64,000 nt of DNA from Flavobacteriales bacterium UBA6770 (GTDB taxonomy: Bacteria > Bacteroidota > Bacteroidia > Flavobacteriales_G > Salibacteraceae): positions 744,001-808,000 of the forward strand of contig CAJIZH010000003.1 of the NCBI GenBank assembly GCA_905181875.1. Direction: 5' to 3'. Shown in pieces: positions 44,867-54,516 of the stretch; within the stretch, counting starts at the first letter, position 1, and every line of letters begins with the position of its first letter. Under the pieces are notes generated by a model. It was given only the letters and a program-made list of their open reading frames with translations, ran no database searches and was not told where the DNA came from. The translations under genes and the position numbers were made by a program.

Positions 44867-47500
44867 ATGCGACTTTTTGCACCCTTACTCTTTCTTGTTA
44901 TTACAATAAGCTGTAATTCCTCTAAAAATGTTGAATCAAATGGTTTAGTTGGGAAATCGTCTACCAAAGGTTCTAGTTTAAATACAAACCCAAGGACTCA
45001 ACCTCTTTATAGGGCTACTACTGAATTAACTTGGGACTTAATTCATACTAATCTTGTAGTTTCATTTAATTTTAAAACTGAACAAGTTTTAGGAGATGCT
45101 ATTCTAAAATTATCACCACATTTTTATGCGAAAAAGACTCTTTCTCTTGACGCAAAAGCTTTTGACATTAAGGAAGTTAGAGTTTTAAATGATTCAAACA
45201 ACCCAGTCAACTACGAGTATACCGGTGAAAAGCTAAACCTCACTTTCTCAAAAACCTTATCGTCAAATGACACTTTAGAGCTTTTTATAAAATATATCGC
45301 AAACCCTAATGAAGTTGAAGAACGCAGCGGGAAAGCAATTCGCGGAGGGCAGGGTTTGTATTTTATAAATGCCCAAAATAACATACCTGGAAAACCGCTT
45401 CAAATATGGACACAAGGTGAAATAGATTTTTCTTCCTGCTGGTTTCCAACAATGGACGAGCCCAATCAAAAAACCACTCAAGAAATTATCATCACGGTTC
45501 CTGATACTCTAAAAACTTTGAGTAACGGATCACTGGAATTTTCGACAGAGAATGGAGATGGTACGCGAACAGATTACTGGGTTCAATCTCTGCCTCATTC
45601 TCCCTATCTGGCAATGATAGCTATTGGTGATTTTTCTGTTTTTAAAGATAAAGAATGGAGGGGTAAGGAGGTTACCTATCTCACAGAAAAACAGTACGCT
45701 AAGGATGCGCAATACATTTTCGAATCAACTCCACGAATGCTAGAATTCTATTCAAATAAATTGGGTGTTGATTATCCTTGGGATAAATATGCTCAAGTCG
45801 TAGTTCGAGACTTTGTCTCAGGAGCAATGGAGAATACGTCTGCAACATTGCATGGCGAATTTGTGCAGCGTCATAAGCAAGAATTGATTGATTATCCTCA
45901 AGAAGGCATAATCGCTCATGAACTTTTTCATCAATGGTTTGGTGATTTAGTAAGTTGTGAGAGCTGGTCAAATTTAGCGCTCAATGAGGCTTTTGCAACC
46001 TATGGAGAATACCTATGGGTCGAGCAAAGTAAATCGCCATTTGACGCTCAGCTCAACTTACTCAATAAGCAAAGAAGCTACTTAAGAGAATCAAAAGTCA
46101 AAAAAGTAGATTTTGTTCGTTTTCAATACGACAGCAAGCTTGAAGTGTTCGATGGGCATACTTATTCCAAAGGTGCTTGTATAATGCATCAATTAAGAAC
46201 GACTGTCGGTGATAGGGCGTTCTTTAAAGGGCTCAAAACATACTTAACACTCTATGCTCATAGTTCTGCAGAAATGCATCAACTGCGTTTAGTAATGGAA
46301 AGAGTAACTGGCCAGGATCTAAATTGGTTTTTTAATCAATGGATGTTCGATAATGGCCACCCAGAATTAACGATTACCTATTATTTTGATGCTACTCAAC
46401 AGCAAAATTTCATGATCGTAAATCAAACTCAAAATTTGAACGAATATCCATTGTATCAAATTCCGTTGCTGGTAAAATCTTATCTCCCTCATCAAGAAAT
46501 ATTAGATACTATTTGGGTCAAAAATGAATTAGACACTTTTTATTTAAAAGGAAGCACAGCTGCTACTTGGATAGATTATGACAGTCAAGGTTATCTCCTT
46601 GCCGAGGTTAAAGAACCAAATAAAACAACTGAAGCGTGGTTTGCTCAATTTGCGTCTGGAAAAGGATTGGCTGATATGAAACAAGCATTGGCGCTGCTTT
46701 CTGGGGAGTATCCAAATAACCCATTGACTAAGAAGGCTATTAACAATGCCATAAGACACGATTTTTTCGATCTCCGACTTCAGGGTTTGTCTGCAATGAC
46801 TGCTAGTCTATTGTTCGAAGCTAAATTCAAAGAAGAACAGTTACTCTTTTTTCTGAAAAACGACAACAATTCCAAAGTAAGAGCTAAGGCAATTGAACTG
46901 TATCGATTGAACTATACACCTAAAAATATGGAGGACTATTATTCTGAGCTAAGTTCTGATAGCTCATATGCTGTGCTTCAGTCTGTTATTAAAAATGGGA
47001 TTATAGCTAAAGATACATTGGCCGTTTTGACATTTTGTAAAGCTCATGAAAAAGATGAAAATGAAGAACTCAGAATGCAAATTGCACAGGCATATTCAGA
47101 ACTAGGAGACTATAGTCACCTGACTTTTTTTAAAAATAATTTTTACAAAATTGGAGCCTATAAACAGGCTGGATTTCTATATCTTAATTCACAACTTTTG
47201 CTAAAGGTTGATAGAACGGATGAATTAATGTCGGGTTATTCAGTTTTTCAAAAAACTCTTTTACAATCCAACTCTAATTTGATAAAGTCATCTGCCGCGA
47301 ACAGCTTAAAGGCATTTTATACAGAAGCAAAAGAAGATGTTGACGCACAAGAAAAGACCAATGAGCTCAGTCCAAAGGAAGAAAACAAAACTAAATTAGA
47401 GGAGTTTCAAATGAGATTGGATGCTATTACCGCAACCATTAATAAAATCTTAAACCAAGAAAAAAATATACAAGTTGTTGAAAGCTTGACTAATCTCTAA
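44867..47500 (+). CDS. M1 family metallo-aminopeptidase (lipoprotein)
   Basis: 877 residues from ATG 44867 (MRLFAPLLFLVITISCNSS), a lipoprotein signal with Cys in the ITISC box. Zinc site HELFHQ plus the Glu 18 residues on (NEAFATY), and the substrate-binding GAMEN motif in VSGAMENTSATLHGEF. N-terminal beta-saddle domain about 60-270, catalytic domain 270-530, then a helical C-terminal domain with HEAT-like repeats. It removes N-terminal residues from peptides, probably in the periplasm or on the cell surface. The 11 extra codons upstream (from 44834) would spoil the signal. Confidence 0.93.
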   Translation: MRLFAPLLFLVITISCNSSKNVESNGLVGKSSTKGSSLNTNPRTQPLYRATTELTWDLIHTNLVVSFNFKTEQVLGDAILKLSPHFYAKKTLSLDAKAFDIKEVRVLNDSNNPVNYEYTGEKLNLTFSKTLSSNDTLELFIKYIANPNEVEERSGKAIRGGQGLYFINAQNNIPGKPLQIWTQGEIDFSSCWFPTMDEPNQKTTQEIIITVPDTLKTLSNGSLEFSTENGDGTRTDYWVQSLPHSPYLAMIAIGDFSVFKDKEWRGKEVTYLTEKQYAKDAQYIFESTPRMLEFYSNKLGVDYPWDKYAQVVVRDFVSGAMENTSATLHGEFVQRHKQELIDYPQEGIIAHELFHQWFGDLVSCESWSNLALNEAFATYGEYLWVEQSKSPFDAQLNLLNKQRSYLRESKVKKVDFVRFQYDSKLEVFDGHTYSKGACIMHQLRTTVGDRAFFKGLKTYLTLYAHSSAEMHQLRLVMERVTGQDLNWFFNQWMFDNGHPELTITYYFDATQQQNFMIVNQTQNLNEYPLYQIPLLVKSYLPHQEILDTIWVKNELDTFYLKGSTAATWIDYDSQGYLLAEVKEPNKTTEAWFAQFASGKGLADMKQALALLSGEYPNNPLTKKAINNAIRHDFFDLRLQGLSAMTASLLFEAKFKEEQLLFFLKNDNNSKVRAKAIELYRLNYTPKNMEDYYSELSSDSSYAVLQSVIKNGIIAKDTLAVLTFCKAHEKDENEELRMQIAQAYSELGDYSHLTFFKNNFYKIGAYKQAGFLYLNSQLLLKVDRTDELMSGYSVFQKTLLQSNSNLIKSSAANSLKAFYTEAKEDVDAQEKTNELSPKEENKTKLEEFQMRLDAITATINKILNQEKNIQVVESLTNL

Positions 47501-47523
47501 ACAACACGAAACTCAGCTGATAA

Positions 47524-47940
47524 TTAGTCCAAATCAAAATCTGGAGCTTTCTTAAATCCTTTCTTTTTAGGTTTTAAGTGATCAAGAAAAATCACATTGT
47601 ACAAGTTATCTCGTTTATCAATGATGATTTGAGAAATACCATCTTTAATCTCAACAGGTTTTAAGTTTTTGAATTTAGGTCCTAAGTTTTCATAAGACTC
47701 ATCTTCTAACTCTACATAGAAATTATCCAAAACAACCTTTCCAGATTTAACCGATACTTTACCCATAAAGCAGTTTGTCTCATGTCCTTCCCTAACAGTT
47801 ATAATTACACCTTTGTAGGTGCTATCCGTTACTTCTAAGGATCCACGCTCAGTAAACGCTTTACGATATTTTGAATAACAATCTTGTCCAAAAGATGAAT
47901 TTGCTAAAAAGATTATAAAAAGAGTGATTATTAAGCGCAT
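47524..47940 (-). CDS. Small secreted protein of unknown function
   Basis: 138 residues. Signal peptide MRLIITLFIIFLANSSFGQ, then a beta-rich domain with two Cys (DCYSKY, TNCFMGK) and a Lys-rich, acidic-ended tail (LKPKKKGFKKAPDFDLD). No family recognised. Convergent with the M1 peptidase, 23 bp apart. Confidence 0.72.
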   Translation of the reverse strand: MRLIITLFIIFLANSSFGQDCYSKYRKAFTERGSLEVTDSTYKGVIITVREGHETNCFMGKVSVKSGKVVLDNFYVELEDESYENLGPKFKNLKPVEIKDGISQIIIDKRDNLYNVIFLDHLKPKKKGFKKAPDFDLD

Positions 47941-48090
47941 ACTATTTCGTTTTGTACAAATGTGGACTATCTAGTTTGCCTCTGCAAATGCGACATTAAG
48001 TACTTATTCAACTATTAGTGTTGAAGAACGAACATCTTATCTACTAATCCAGTATTGACTCTAGAAAAGCACAAGACCTGAATGATTATT

Positions 48091-48098
48091 TATATTTG
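48091..48098 (+). promoter_or_regulatory. -7 box of the SPOR-like protein gene
   Basis: TATATTTG, 19 nt before the ATG at 48118. No clear -33. Confidence 0.4.
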
Positions 48099-48117
48099 AT
48101 ATACAATCAGTTTATAT

Positions 48118-49965
48118 ATGAAAAAAAATTTATTTGGTATTGCAATGTTATTACTGTCAATTTATAGTTCGGCTAATGATGCTTGCGATATGTTTGATGC
48201 AGAGTTGAGCATTGTTCAAGATCAAATGAAAAGTATAGCTGAAGATGTGCAGAGCTGTCAACAGTTATCAAAGACATCTGCAGACGAAAAAAACAAAGCA
48301 ACTGACGATAAAATAATGCGCTTGATTAAGTCTGCACATAAACAGGCTGATTTAATGAGTCACAGCATAACTCAAATTTCATTACGAAAAGAATGCGCCT
48401 GTGAGGAATTTGATTTTGAGATGGTTAACCAAAAAATTATTGAAGTCAAATATTGGATTAAACGTGCAGAATCTGTAGATCTTGAAAAACAAAAATCAGA
48501 TCAATACACTGCTTTGGCTACTAACGTTAATAAACTAAATAAAATTTTAATCGCTTTTGCAACATATATTAATGATCCCTGTAAATCTGCGAAACCTCCT
48601 AAGCCAGAACCTGAAGAAGAAGTAATGGTAATAGCAGATACGCTAGTAACTCAAACAGAGCCTGCTCCTCCCGTTATTCAAGACACAATAATTACCGTTG
48701 CTTCCGATACAACTAAAGAAAAAGCTTCTAAAACGATATTAGACACCGTTATATCCGCAACTGTAACTTCAGTAGATACAACTGAAAGAATCGTATTTGA
48801 TAGTACTGAGACTCCTTTGATCCCAATTATTGATACACTAGAAATTGAAGAAAAGACCCCTCAATTAATCGATACTATCGTATCTCCAATTATTACCACT
48901 ATTGACACTTCAAGAGAGACAGATACTGCTTCTTCAGTAGAAGTTGTTAATTCGACCGTTTCGGAGACTCTCATTGCTGATAATCAATCTATGAGACCGA
49001 TTATGGACACAGTTAGATCATTAGAAATTAGTGTTTCTGAAGTGATTGCCCCTATTATGGATGCTGTTATAACTACTGAAATTTCGGCTACAGCACCTGA
49101 AGAAACTGAAGCTAAAGAAGACACTATTCCAAAATCCATTTTAATGTACTTCGGTAAATACTCTGAAATAGAAGTCTCAGCTGAACCTGTAACTATGCCT
49201 GTTCCTGAACCTAACCCAAAAATTGACACAGAGCCCTTGGCGAATTCTCCTCGAATACAACAAATCATGACTCCCGTAGCTTTAACAACTCCAATTGAGA
49301 AGCCTATTTTAACTTCGAAAACAGAAGAAACATTCGATTTTTATTATGCTGTGCAAGTTGCAGCAGGAGCTGACAAAACAATGCCCGGTTCAGTTTCTAA
49401 ATTAACTGAGGAAGTATACATTTACGAAGAAGGTGGCATGAACAAATTTAGAGTTGGACATTTCCTAACCTTGAATGAAACAGTTAATTCTAAAAATGCA
49501 ATCTTCAAAAAAGGAATTACCGATGCGTTTATAGTTGCTTATTCTAATGGAAATAAAATAGGAATCGGTGAAGCCAATAAAATTGAATCTGGCTCTCCTA
49601 CTTCTTCAGGCATTGCAACAACTGCTGAGAGTATTTCAATAAAAAATAAACATGCACCCAAGCCTATTACATCCAAAATAAAAATTAAAGCCGAAGTGTT
49701 TTTAGCGGTTCAAGTTGGGGCTAGCTTAACCGCTGCAGATCCTATTTATGAATTGGCTAAGTATGAGCATCAATTACAAATGCAGATTAAAGTAATTCAA
49801 GGAAAGCCGGTAAGGTATTACACAGGTGAAACAAATAATAAAAATGAAGCCGAACAAACTCTTTCACTAGTCAAGTCTAAAGGCGTTGACGGTGCATTTT
49901 TGATTGGCATTTCGAATGGTGAACGCGTTGATTATAAAGCTGCTCTAGAACATTTAAAATTGTAG
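48118..49965 (+). CDS. Secreted protein with coiled N-region, Thr/Asp-rich linker and two C-terminal SPOR-like repeats
   Basis: 615 residues. Signal peptide (LFGIAMLLLSIYSSAN), a helical Cys-containing region (about 22-160), then about 200 residues of low complexity rich in Thr, Ile, Pro and acidic residues with a recurrent xDTI motif (ILDTVISATV, IIDTLEIEE, LIDTIVSPIITTIDTS). Two repeats close the protein: FYYAVQVAAGADK...GITDAFIVAYSNGNKIGIGEA and VFLAVQVGASLTA...GVDGAFLIGISNGERVDYKAA. Their strand order and the D-A-F-x-x-x-x-S-N-G ending resemble SPOR peptidoglycan-binding domains. Cell-wall or surface attachment is inferred. Confidence 0.78.
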   Translation: MKKNLFGIAMLLLSIYSSANDACDMFDAELSIVQDQMKSIAEDVQSCQQLSKTSADEKNKATDDKIMRLIKSAHKQADLMSHSITQISLRKECACEEFDFEMVNQKIIEVKYWIKRAESVDLEKQKSDQYTALATNVNKLNKILIAFATYINDPCKSAKPPKPEPEEEVMVIADTLVTQTEPAPPVIQDTIITVASDTTKEKASKTILDTVISATVTSVDTTERIVFDSTETPLIPIIDTLEIEEKTPQLIDTIVSPIITTIDTSRETDTASSVEVVNSTVSETLIADNQSMRPIMDTVRSLEISVSEVIAPIMDAVITTEISATAPEETEAKEDTIPKSILMYFGKYSEIEVSAEPVTMPVPEPNPKIDTEPLANSPRIQQIMTPVALTTPIEKPILTSKTEETFDFYYAVQVAAGADKTMPGSVSKLTEEVYIYEEGGMNKFRVGHFLTLNETVNSKNAIFKKGITDAFIVAYSNGNKIGIGEANKIESGSPTSSGIATTAESISIKNKHAPKPITSKIKIKAEVFLAVQVGASLTAADPIYELAKYEHQLQMQIKVIQGKPVRYYTGETNNKNEAEQTLSLVKSKGVDGAFLIGISNGERVDYKAALEHLKL

Positions 49966-50021
49966 GTGCATTCTGTTTTGAATTAAAAGTTATACATTTA
50001 AAGAAATTTAAAAAAAACAAA

Positions 50022-50219
50022 ATGAAAAAGTTTTTAGCAATTTGTTCAGTGGCATTATTTGCTGCTTCTTTTACTTCTTGTAAGAAAGACTACATATGCG
50101 AATGTACAATTGGCGGAGTTGTAGATAACTCACTTAACATTCCAAAAGCAAAGAAAGCTGATGCTGAAGCTGCTTGTACAGCTTATCAGTTTGATGATGA
50201 AGTTTGTACTTTAAAGTAA
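50022..50219 (+). CDS. Small Cys-rich lipoprotein
   Basis: 65 residues. Lipoprotein signal with box SFTSCKKD, the frequent Bacteroidota form; mature part of about 45 residues with CECTIGG and two later Cys (AACTAYQ, EVCTLK), perhaps two disulfides. No function known. Followed at once by a strong terminator, so probably monocistronic and well expressed. Confidence 0.78.
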   Translation: MKKFLAICSVALFAASFTSCKKDYICECTIGGVVDNSLNIPKAKKADAEAACTAYQFDDEVCTLK

Positions 50220-50240
50220 TCCTCTACCAGATTAATTTTA

Positions 50241-50263
50241 AAAAAGCCCTAAAGGGGCTTTTT
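50241..50263. terminator. Strong bidirectional intrinsic terminator
   Basis: AAAAAGCCC - TAAAG loop - GGGCTTTTT, followed by more T on the plus strand; serves the small lipoprotein and the convergent flippase-like gene. Confidence 0.9.
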
Positions 50264-50270
50264 TTATGCT

Positions 50271-51365
50271 TTATACTTTCTTAAAAGTAACCAATCTTCG
50301 TTTTAAGTATACTCTTCTTATCCAACCTGGCAGAACAATAATTCCAACAAACAAATACGGGTAGTAAGTAAACAGTCGCCATAATAAGGCAATGACTCCG
50401 GAGAACCCTTCAACTATATACAGCCCAAGGAATTCGCCAAACATATATTCCGCAACTCCCGTTCCTCCCGGTGTAGGACTAATAAGCATGATAACCCACA
50501 TAACTAGTTGACGTGCGTAAACCATCATGTGCTCATTAAAGGCAAGGGTCCCAAAGGCAAGAATCAGGAAATTAACCACCCAAAAACGAGCGGTCCAACT
50601 AAATAAAGTAGCCCCAAAAGCTTTTCCCCAAAAGATCCACGGTTTTCCTCGAAGTTCTCTACTAGTGGTTATAATATCATTACCTGTCTGGATCGCTTCT
50701 GCTCTCCAAAATTTTAAAAAACTCAGAAAAGTAGCCTTCACCAAAACCTTCTTAGTGGCCAGGGGTGCAAAGAAAATTGCAGTCAAAATCAATGTGGTTA
50801 GTAAGACGATAAACCCATATCCTAAATAGAATATTTGCTTTGCGCCTAAACTCATTCCGAACATCATTTTTTGCAAATTGGGAGGGAATAAATCACTTGT
50901 GCCAACAAATAACAAAACTAAAGGCACCATCAAAATGTAAAAGAGTTCGTCTAAAAATGCCGTAACCATTACAACAGCGGTACTTCTTCCTAAGCTTATC
51001 CCTTCACGATTAACAATAAACAAAGCAATGGCGGAGCCTCCTACTACACTTGGAGTAATGGCAGAGGCAAACTCCCAAAGCATAATAACATCAAAACTGT
51101 TACGCCATTTTATTTCGTTATCGGTCAGTACCCGAATTCGGTACATGTAACCAAGGTCACGGGTTGCAACCATTATAAGTGCACAAAAGAGCCAAAATGC
51201 TGTAGACCATCCCCACGTGACTTGACTGAACATATCGGAACTAAACTCATCCCAAAGTAGCCATACCGCGACGGCCAATCCAATAACAACAGGAATAAAA
51301 ATCCGTTGTGGACTTAAAAGTTTTCTTACTGGAGAACTGCTTTTTCCTTTAGCCAAAATACGCAA
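50271..51365 (-). CDS. Lysylphosphatidylglycerol synthase TM-region-like protein (UPF0104)
   Basis: 364 residues with about eight membrane helices. The LPG_synthase_TM fold is indicated by FDVIMLWEFASAITPSVVGG, ALFIVNREGISLGRSTA and SPTPGGTGVAEYMFGEFLG, the last a family hallmark. No MprF catalytic domain is attached, so it is a lone flippase-like membrane protein whose lipid is unknown. Its start is 19 nt from the divergent ArsC-like gene. Confidence 0.88.
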   Translation of the reverse strand: MRILAKGKSSSPVRKLLSPQRIFIPVVIGLAVAVWLLWDEFSSDMFSQVTWGWSTAFWLFCALIMVATRDLGYMYRIRVLTDNEIKWRNSFDVIMLWEFASAITPSVVGGSAIALFIVNREGISLGRSTAVVMVTAFLDELFYILMVPLVLLFVGTSDLFPPNLQKMMFGMSLGAKQIFYLGYGFIVLLTTLILTAIFFAPLATKKVLVKATFLSFLKFWRAEAIQTGNDIITTSRELRGKPWIFWGKAFGATLFSWTARFWVVNFLILAFGTLAFNEHMMVYARQLVMWVIMLISPTPGGTGVAEYMFGEFLGLYIVEGFSGVIALLWRLFTYYPYLFVGIIVLPGWIRRVYLKRRLVTFKKV

Positions 51366-51372
51366 GTAATTT

Positions 51373-51380
51373 TATCTTTG
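51373..51380 (+). promoter_or_regulatory. -7 box of the ArsC-like gene
   Basis: TATCTTTG, full TAnnTTTG match, 4 nt before ATG 51385; predicts a near-leaderless mRNA. The -33 region would lie inside the divergent gene. Confidence 0.5.
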
Positions 51381-51384
51381 ATCC

Positions 51385-51738
51385 ATGAAGAAAGTATACC
51401 ATTTATCTACTTGCAGTACCTGCAAACGAATCATTGACAACCTTCAGCTGAAATCAAAGAACTTTGATTTTCAAGACATCAAAACTAACAAAATTACACG
51501 GGAACAATTAGAGCAAATGCATGAAATGGCAGGCTCTTACGAGGCTTTGTTTTCTAGGAGGTCTATGCAATTTAAAGCAAGAAACTTAGGTAAAGAACAA
51601 CTCACAGAATCTGATTACAAAATGTTAATTCTTGATGAGTATACCTTTTTGAAAAGACCTGTAGTATTGCTAAACGATCAAATTTTTATTGGAAATGCCA
51701 AGAAAAACTTAGAGCAGTTGGAGAATGCTCAATTGTGA
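51385..51738 (+). CDS. ArsC/Spx-family thioredoxin-fold protein
   Basis: 117 residues. YHLSTCSTCKRIIDNL gives the N-terminal CxxC of the ArsC/Spx group; the middle has TREQLEQMHEMAGSYEALFSRRS and the end LKRPVVLLNDQIFIGN, with the conserved KRP. Arsenate reductases carry this fold with CX5R chemistry; no ars genes are nearby, so a general thiol role is as likely. The 3' end overlaps the convergent HMA gene by 10 bp. Confidence 0.85.
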   Translation: MKKVYHLSTCSTCKRIIDNLQLKSKNFDFQDIKTNKITREQLEQMHEMAGSYEALFSRRSMQFKARNLGKEQLTESDYKMLILDEYTFLKRPVVLLNDQIFIGNAKKNLEQLENAQL

Positions 51739-52079
51739 TGTTTTTGCTGCGTTTTATATTTGCAGCAATCTGATATTTTTCCGTAATCCTTTTCCGTTGC
51801 TTTTGCATATTGATTGTCATGACCTGCCTTCGCTAAAGCATCACCGATTTCCTGTGGGGTCGTTTTTCCTTCCTTATAAACAACTGTAAGTATTTCACTA
51901 TCCAAATCCCATTCTGCAGTTTTAATTCCTTTAGCAAAATTGACTGTTTCTTCTATTCTGTTTTCACACATACTGCAAATCCCTTTTACTTGAATCTTAG
52001 CCTCAACTGTTCCTTTTTTCTGAGAAAATCCAGTTAAAGTCGTTAATGCAACTACGGAGGCAATAATTATATTTTTCAT
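51729..52079 (-). CDS. Secreted heavy-metal-associated (HMA) domain protein
   Basis: 116 residues from ATG 52079 (MKNIIIASVVALTTLTGFSQ), a clear signal peptide; the frame upstream to 52112 adds a Cys-rich stretch that does not fit. HMA fold with metal-binding CSMC in VKGICSMCENRIEETV and EILTVVYKEGKTTPQEI. The C-terminus has DCC and HH, additional metal ligands. Probably binds Cu or a similar metal in the periplasm. Confidence 0.87.
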   Translation of the reverse strand: MKNIIIASVVALTTLTGFSQKKGTVEAKIQVKGICSMCENRIEETVNFAKGIKTAEWDLDSEILTVVYKEGKTTPQEIGDALAKAGHDNQYAKATEKDYGKISDCCKYKTQQKHHN

Positions 52080-52148
52080 GAGATAATGTTTTAAAGTTTT
52101 ACAGTCACACACAAAAAGCGTGCAACAAAATTCACAATTTCGTTTTTA

Positions 52149-53033
52149 GTGAAGAATACAAATATAAAGGCACATCTAGCACTATTCGGTGCAAACATCA
52201 TTTATGGTCTAAACTATTCTGTGGCCAAAGATGTAATGCCCGAATACATTCAACCCTTTGGATTCATTTTACTGAGAGTACTCGGTGCTTCTTTGCTCTT
52301 TTGGTTCTTTCATAGTATACTGAGCAACGAAAAAATTGACAAAAAAGATTGGACAAGGATCGCTCTTTGTGGTTTGTTCGGAGTTGCTATGAATCAACTC
52401 TTATTCTTTGCTGGGCTTAATATTACAACACCCATAAATGCAGCTATTATAATGACTTCAAATCCAATATTAGTCATAATTGCGGCATCAATAATCCTAC
52501 ATGATGTTATTACTAGACAAAAAATAATTGGGCTTGCTCTTGGAATAGTTGGTGCGTTACTCATTATACTATTCAACGCTGATTTTTCTTTCGATGCTAC
52601 AACTTGGCAAGGTGATGTTATGATTCTAATGAATGCAGCATCTTATGGAGTGTATTTAGTAATTGTTAAGCCCTTAATGGCCAAGTACCAACCATTAACA
52701 ATAATAAAATGGGTCTTTACTTTTGGATTAATCTATGTGCTTCCCTTCGGTGTCTATGATTTTATGACTATCGAATGGTCCACCTTTACCACTACCATTT
52801 GGCTCGAAACTGCCTTTGTTGTTATCTGCACAACATTCTTCGCCTATTTACTTAACATATTCGCGCTCAAAAAGTTACAACCGGCTACAGTGAGTACCTA
52901 CATATATACGCAGCCTGTATTAGCATCATTATTTGCTATTGCAATGGGAAAAGATGAATTAAGTTTAGTTAAGATAGTAGGAGCAATTCTCATTTTCACA
53001 GGAGTTTACATTGTAAGCAAGCGATTTAGCTAA
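52149..53033 (+). CDS. EamA/DMT-family transporter
   Basis: 294 residues, ten membrane helices in two EamA halves (about 10-140 and 155-290). Motifs include GANIIYGLNYSVAKDVMP in the first half, TTPINAAIIMTSNPILVII, and KKLQPATVSTYIYTQPVLASL in the second. Drug/metabolite exporter of unknown substrate. Start is GTG 52149. Confidence 0.9.
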   Translation: MKNTNIKAHLALFGANIIYGLNYSVAKDVMPEYIQPFGFILLRVLGASLLFWFFHSILSNEKIDKKDWTRIALCGLFGVAMNQLLFFAGLNITTPINAAIIMTSNPILVIIAASIILHDVITRQKIIGLALGIVGALLIILFNADFSFDATTWQGDVMILMNAASYGVYLVIVKPLMAKYQPLTIIKWVFTFGLIYVLPFGVYDFMTIEWSTFTTTIWLETAFVVICTTFFAYLLNIFALKKLQPATVSTYIYTQPVLASLFAIAMGKDELSLVKIVGAILIFTGVYIVSKRFS

Positions 53034-53044
53034 AGACTGTGCTT

Positions 53045-53052
53045 TATATTTG
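53045..53052 (+). promoter_or_regulatory. -7 box of yicC
   Basis: TATATTTG, 17 nt before ATG 53070, just after the EamA stop. Confidence 0.45.
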
Positions 53053-53069
53053 CGGAAATTATTGAGCGT

Positions 53070-53945
53070 ATGATATTATCCATGACCGGTTTCGGTAAGG
53101 CAACAAATGAGTTTAATGGAACTAAAATCACTATTGAAGTGAAAACGTTAAACTCAAAAATGAACGATACTAAAGTTCGGGTGCCCAGCTCATATCGAGA
53201 AAAAGAACTTGAAATTCGCAATCTAATTACGGAGCAATTAGACAGAGGTAAAATTGACTTTTCTCTAAGTTTAGAATCCGCCAGTAAAACTTCATCGGTA
53301 AAAATTAATCGTGAATTGTTTGCGGAATACAAAGCTCAATTAAAAGGGATGAGCCAAGAATTTGATTTGGAACCTTTAGACACTATGAGTTTGATAATGA
53401 GAATGCCAAATATCTTGGAGTCGGAAAGTCATGAATTTGACTCAGATGAATACAAGACCATCAAACAAACCGTTATTGAAGGACTTACTGCTTGCAATAA
53501 TTTCAGAAAGGATGAGGGGCAACAGCTAGAAAACGACCTTAAAAAACGGATCGATATTATTAGTGATCATCTAGAAAAAGTAATGCAGTTGGCTCCTACT
53601 CGTGTTGACAATAAGCGCGAAAAACTGCTTGCTCGTTTTGAGGACATGAAAAAAGATGATGATATTTTTGACAACAATCGCTTCGAACAAGAGCTGATCT
53701 ATTATCTAGAGAAGCTAGACATTACTGAAGAGCAAGTTAGATTAAAAGCTCATCTAGAATATTTCTCAAAAACTATGGATGGACAAGTTGGACAAGGGAA
53801 AAAACTAGGATTCATTGGCCAAGAAATGGGTCGTGAAATCAACACCATTGGATCAAAGGCAAACCATGCCGAAATGCAAAGACATGTAGTTGAAATGAAA
53901 GACGAGCTAGAAAAAATAAAAGAACAAGTACTAAACGTACTTTAG
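53070..53945 (+). CDS. yicC: YicC/YloC-family endoribonuclease
   Basis: 291 residues. N-terminal MILSMTGFGKATNEF and VEVKTLNSK-like segment, then the helical C-terminal domain with EELIYYLEKLDITEEQVRLKAHLEYF, QGKKLGFIGQEMGREINTIGSKA; these are diagnostic. Family members cleave RNA. It is followed 4 nt later by gmk, the usual yicC-gmk pairing. Confidence 0.95.
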   Translation: MILSMTGFGKATNEFNGTKITIEVKTLNSKMNDTKVRVPSSYREKELEIRNLITEQLDRGKIDFSLSLESASKTSSVKINRELFAEYKAQLKGMSQEFDLEPLDTMSLIMRMPNILESESHEFDSDEYKTIKQTVIEGLTACNNFRKDEGQQLENDLKKRIDIISDHLEKVMQLAPTRVDNKREKLLARFEDMKKDDDIFDNNRFEQELIYYLEKLDITEEQVRLKAHLEYFSKTMDGQVGQGKKLGFIGQEMGREINTIGSKANHAEMQRHVVEMKDELEKIKEQVLNVL

Positions 53946-53949
53946 TTCA

Positions 53950-54516
53950 ATGACCAAAAAAGCCATCATATTCTCTGCGCCCTCTGGTGCTGGAAAAACG
54001 TCAATAGTTCAAGCTCTATTAAAGAAACTGAATGTGCTTTCATTTTCAGTTTCTGCAACGAGCAGGCCTAAAAGGGGTGAAGAAGAAAATGGACTTGATT
54101 ATTGGTTTTTAAGTCCTGAAGATTTCAAACAAAAAATAGAGCACGACGACTTTGTGGAATTTGAAGAGGTCTATAAAGGTCAATCTTATGGTACTCTAAA
54201 ATCTGAGGTTGAGCGTATTTGGAACAATAACCAAACGGTGATCTTTGATTTAGATGTGGTCGGTGGTCTCAACCTAAAATCATTTTTTGGAAATGATGCT
54301 CTGGCAATTTTTGTTATGCCGCCAAGTGTTGAGGAACTTGAAAAACGACTAAGAGGAAGGCAAACTGAAAGTGAAGAAAAAATTCAAATTCGACTGAGCA
54401 AAGCAAACGAAGAGCTTGAATTTGCAAATAAATTTGATGTGGTTTTGGAAAACAAAATCTTGGATCAAGCTGTCTTAAAAGCAGAATCCATGATTACTGA
54501 ATTTATATCAAAATGA
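53950..54516 (+). CDS. gmk: Guanylate kinase
   Basis: 188 residues. P-loop FSAPSGAGKTS, GMP-binding SATSRPKRGEEENGLDYWF and FVEFEEVYKGQSYGT, lid region RLRGRQTESEEKIQIRL. It phosphorylates GMP to GDP. Overlaps nadD by 4 bp (ATGA). Confidence 0.96.
   Translation: MTKKAIIFSAPSGAGKTSIVQALLKKLNVLSFSVSATSRPKRGEEENGLDYWFLSPEDFKQKIEHDDFVEFEEVYKGQSYGTLKSEVERIWNNNQTVIFDLDVVGGLNLKSFFGNDALAIFVMPPSVEELEKRLRGRQTESEEKIQIRLSKANEELEFANKFDVVLENKILDQAVLKAESMITEFISK

Noticed and set aside
44743-44967. 75-residue N-terminal extension of the biotin carrier protein
   Set aside because: It would overlap the divergent M1 peptidase start region, shows no family similarity, and a -7 box at 44768-44775 lies inside it.
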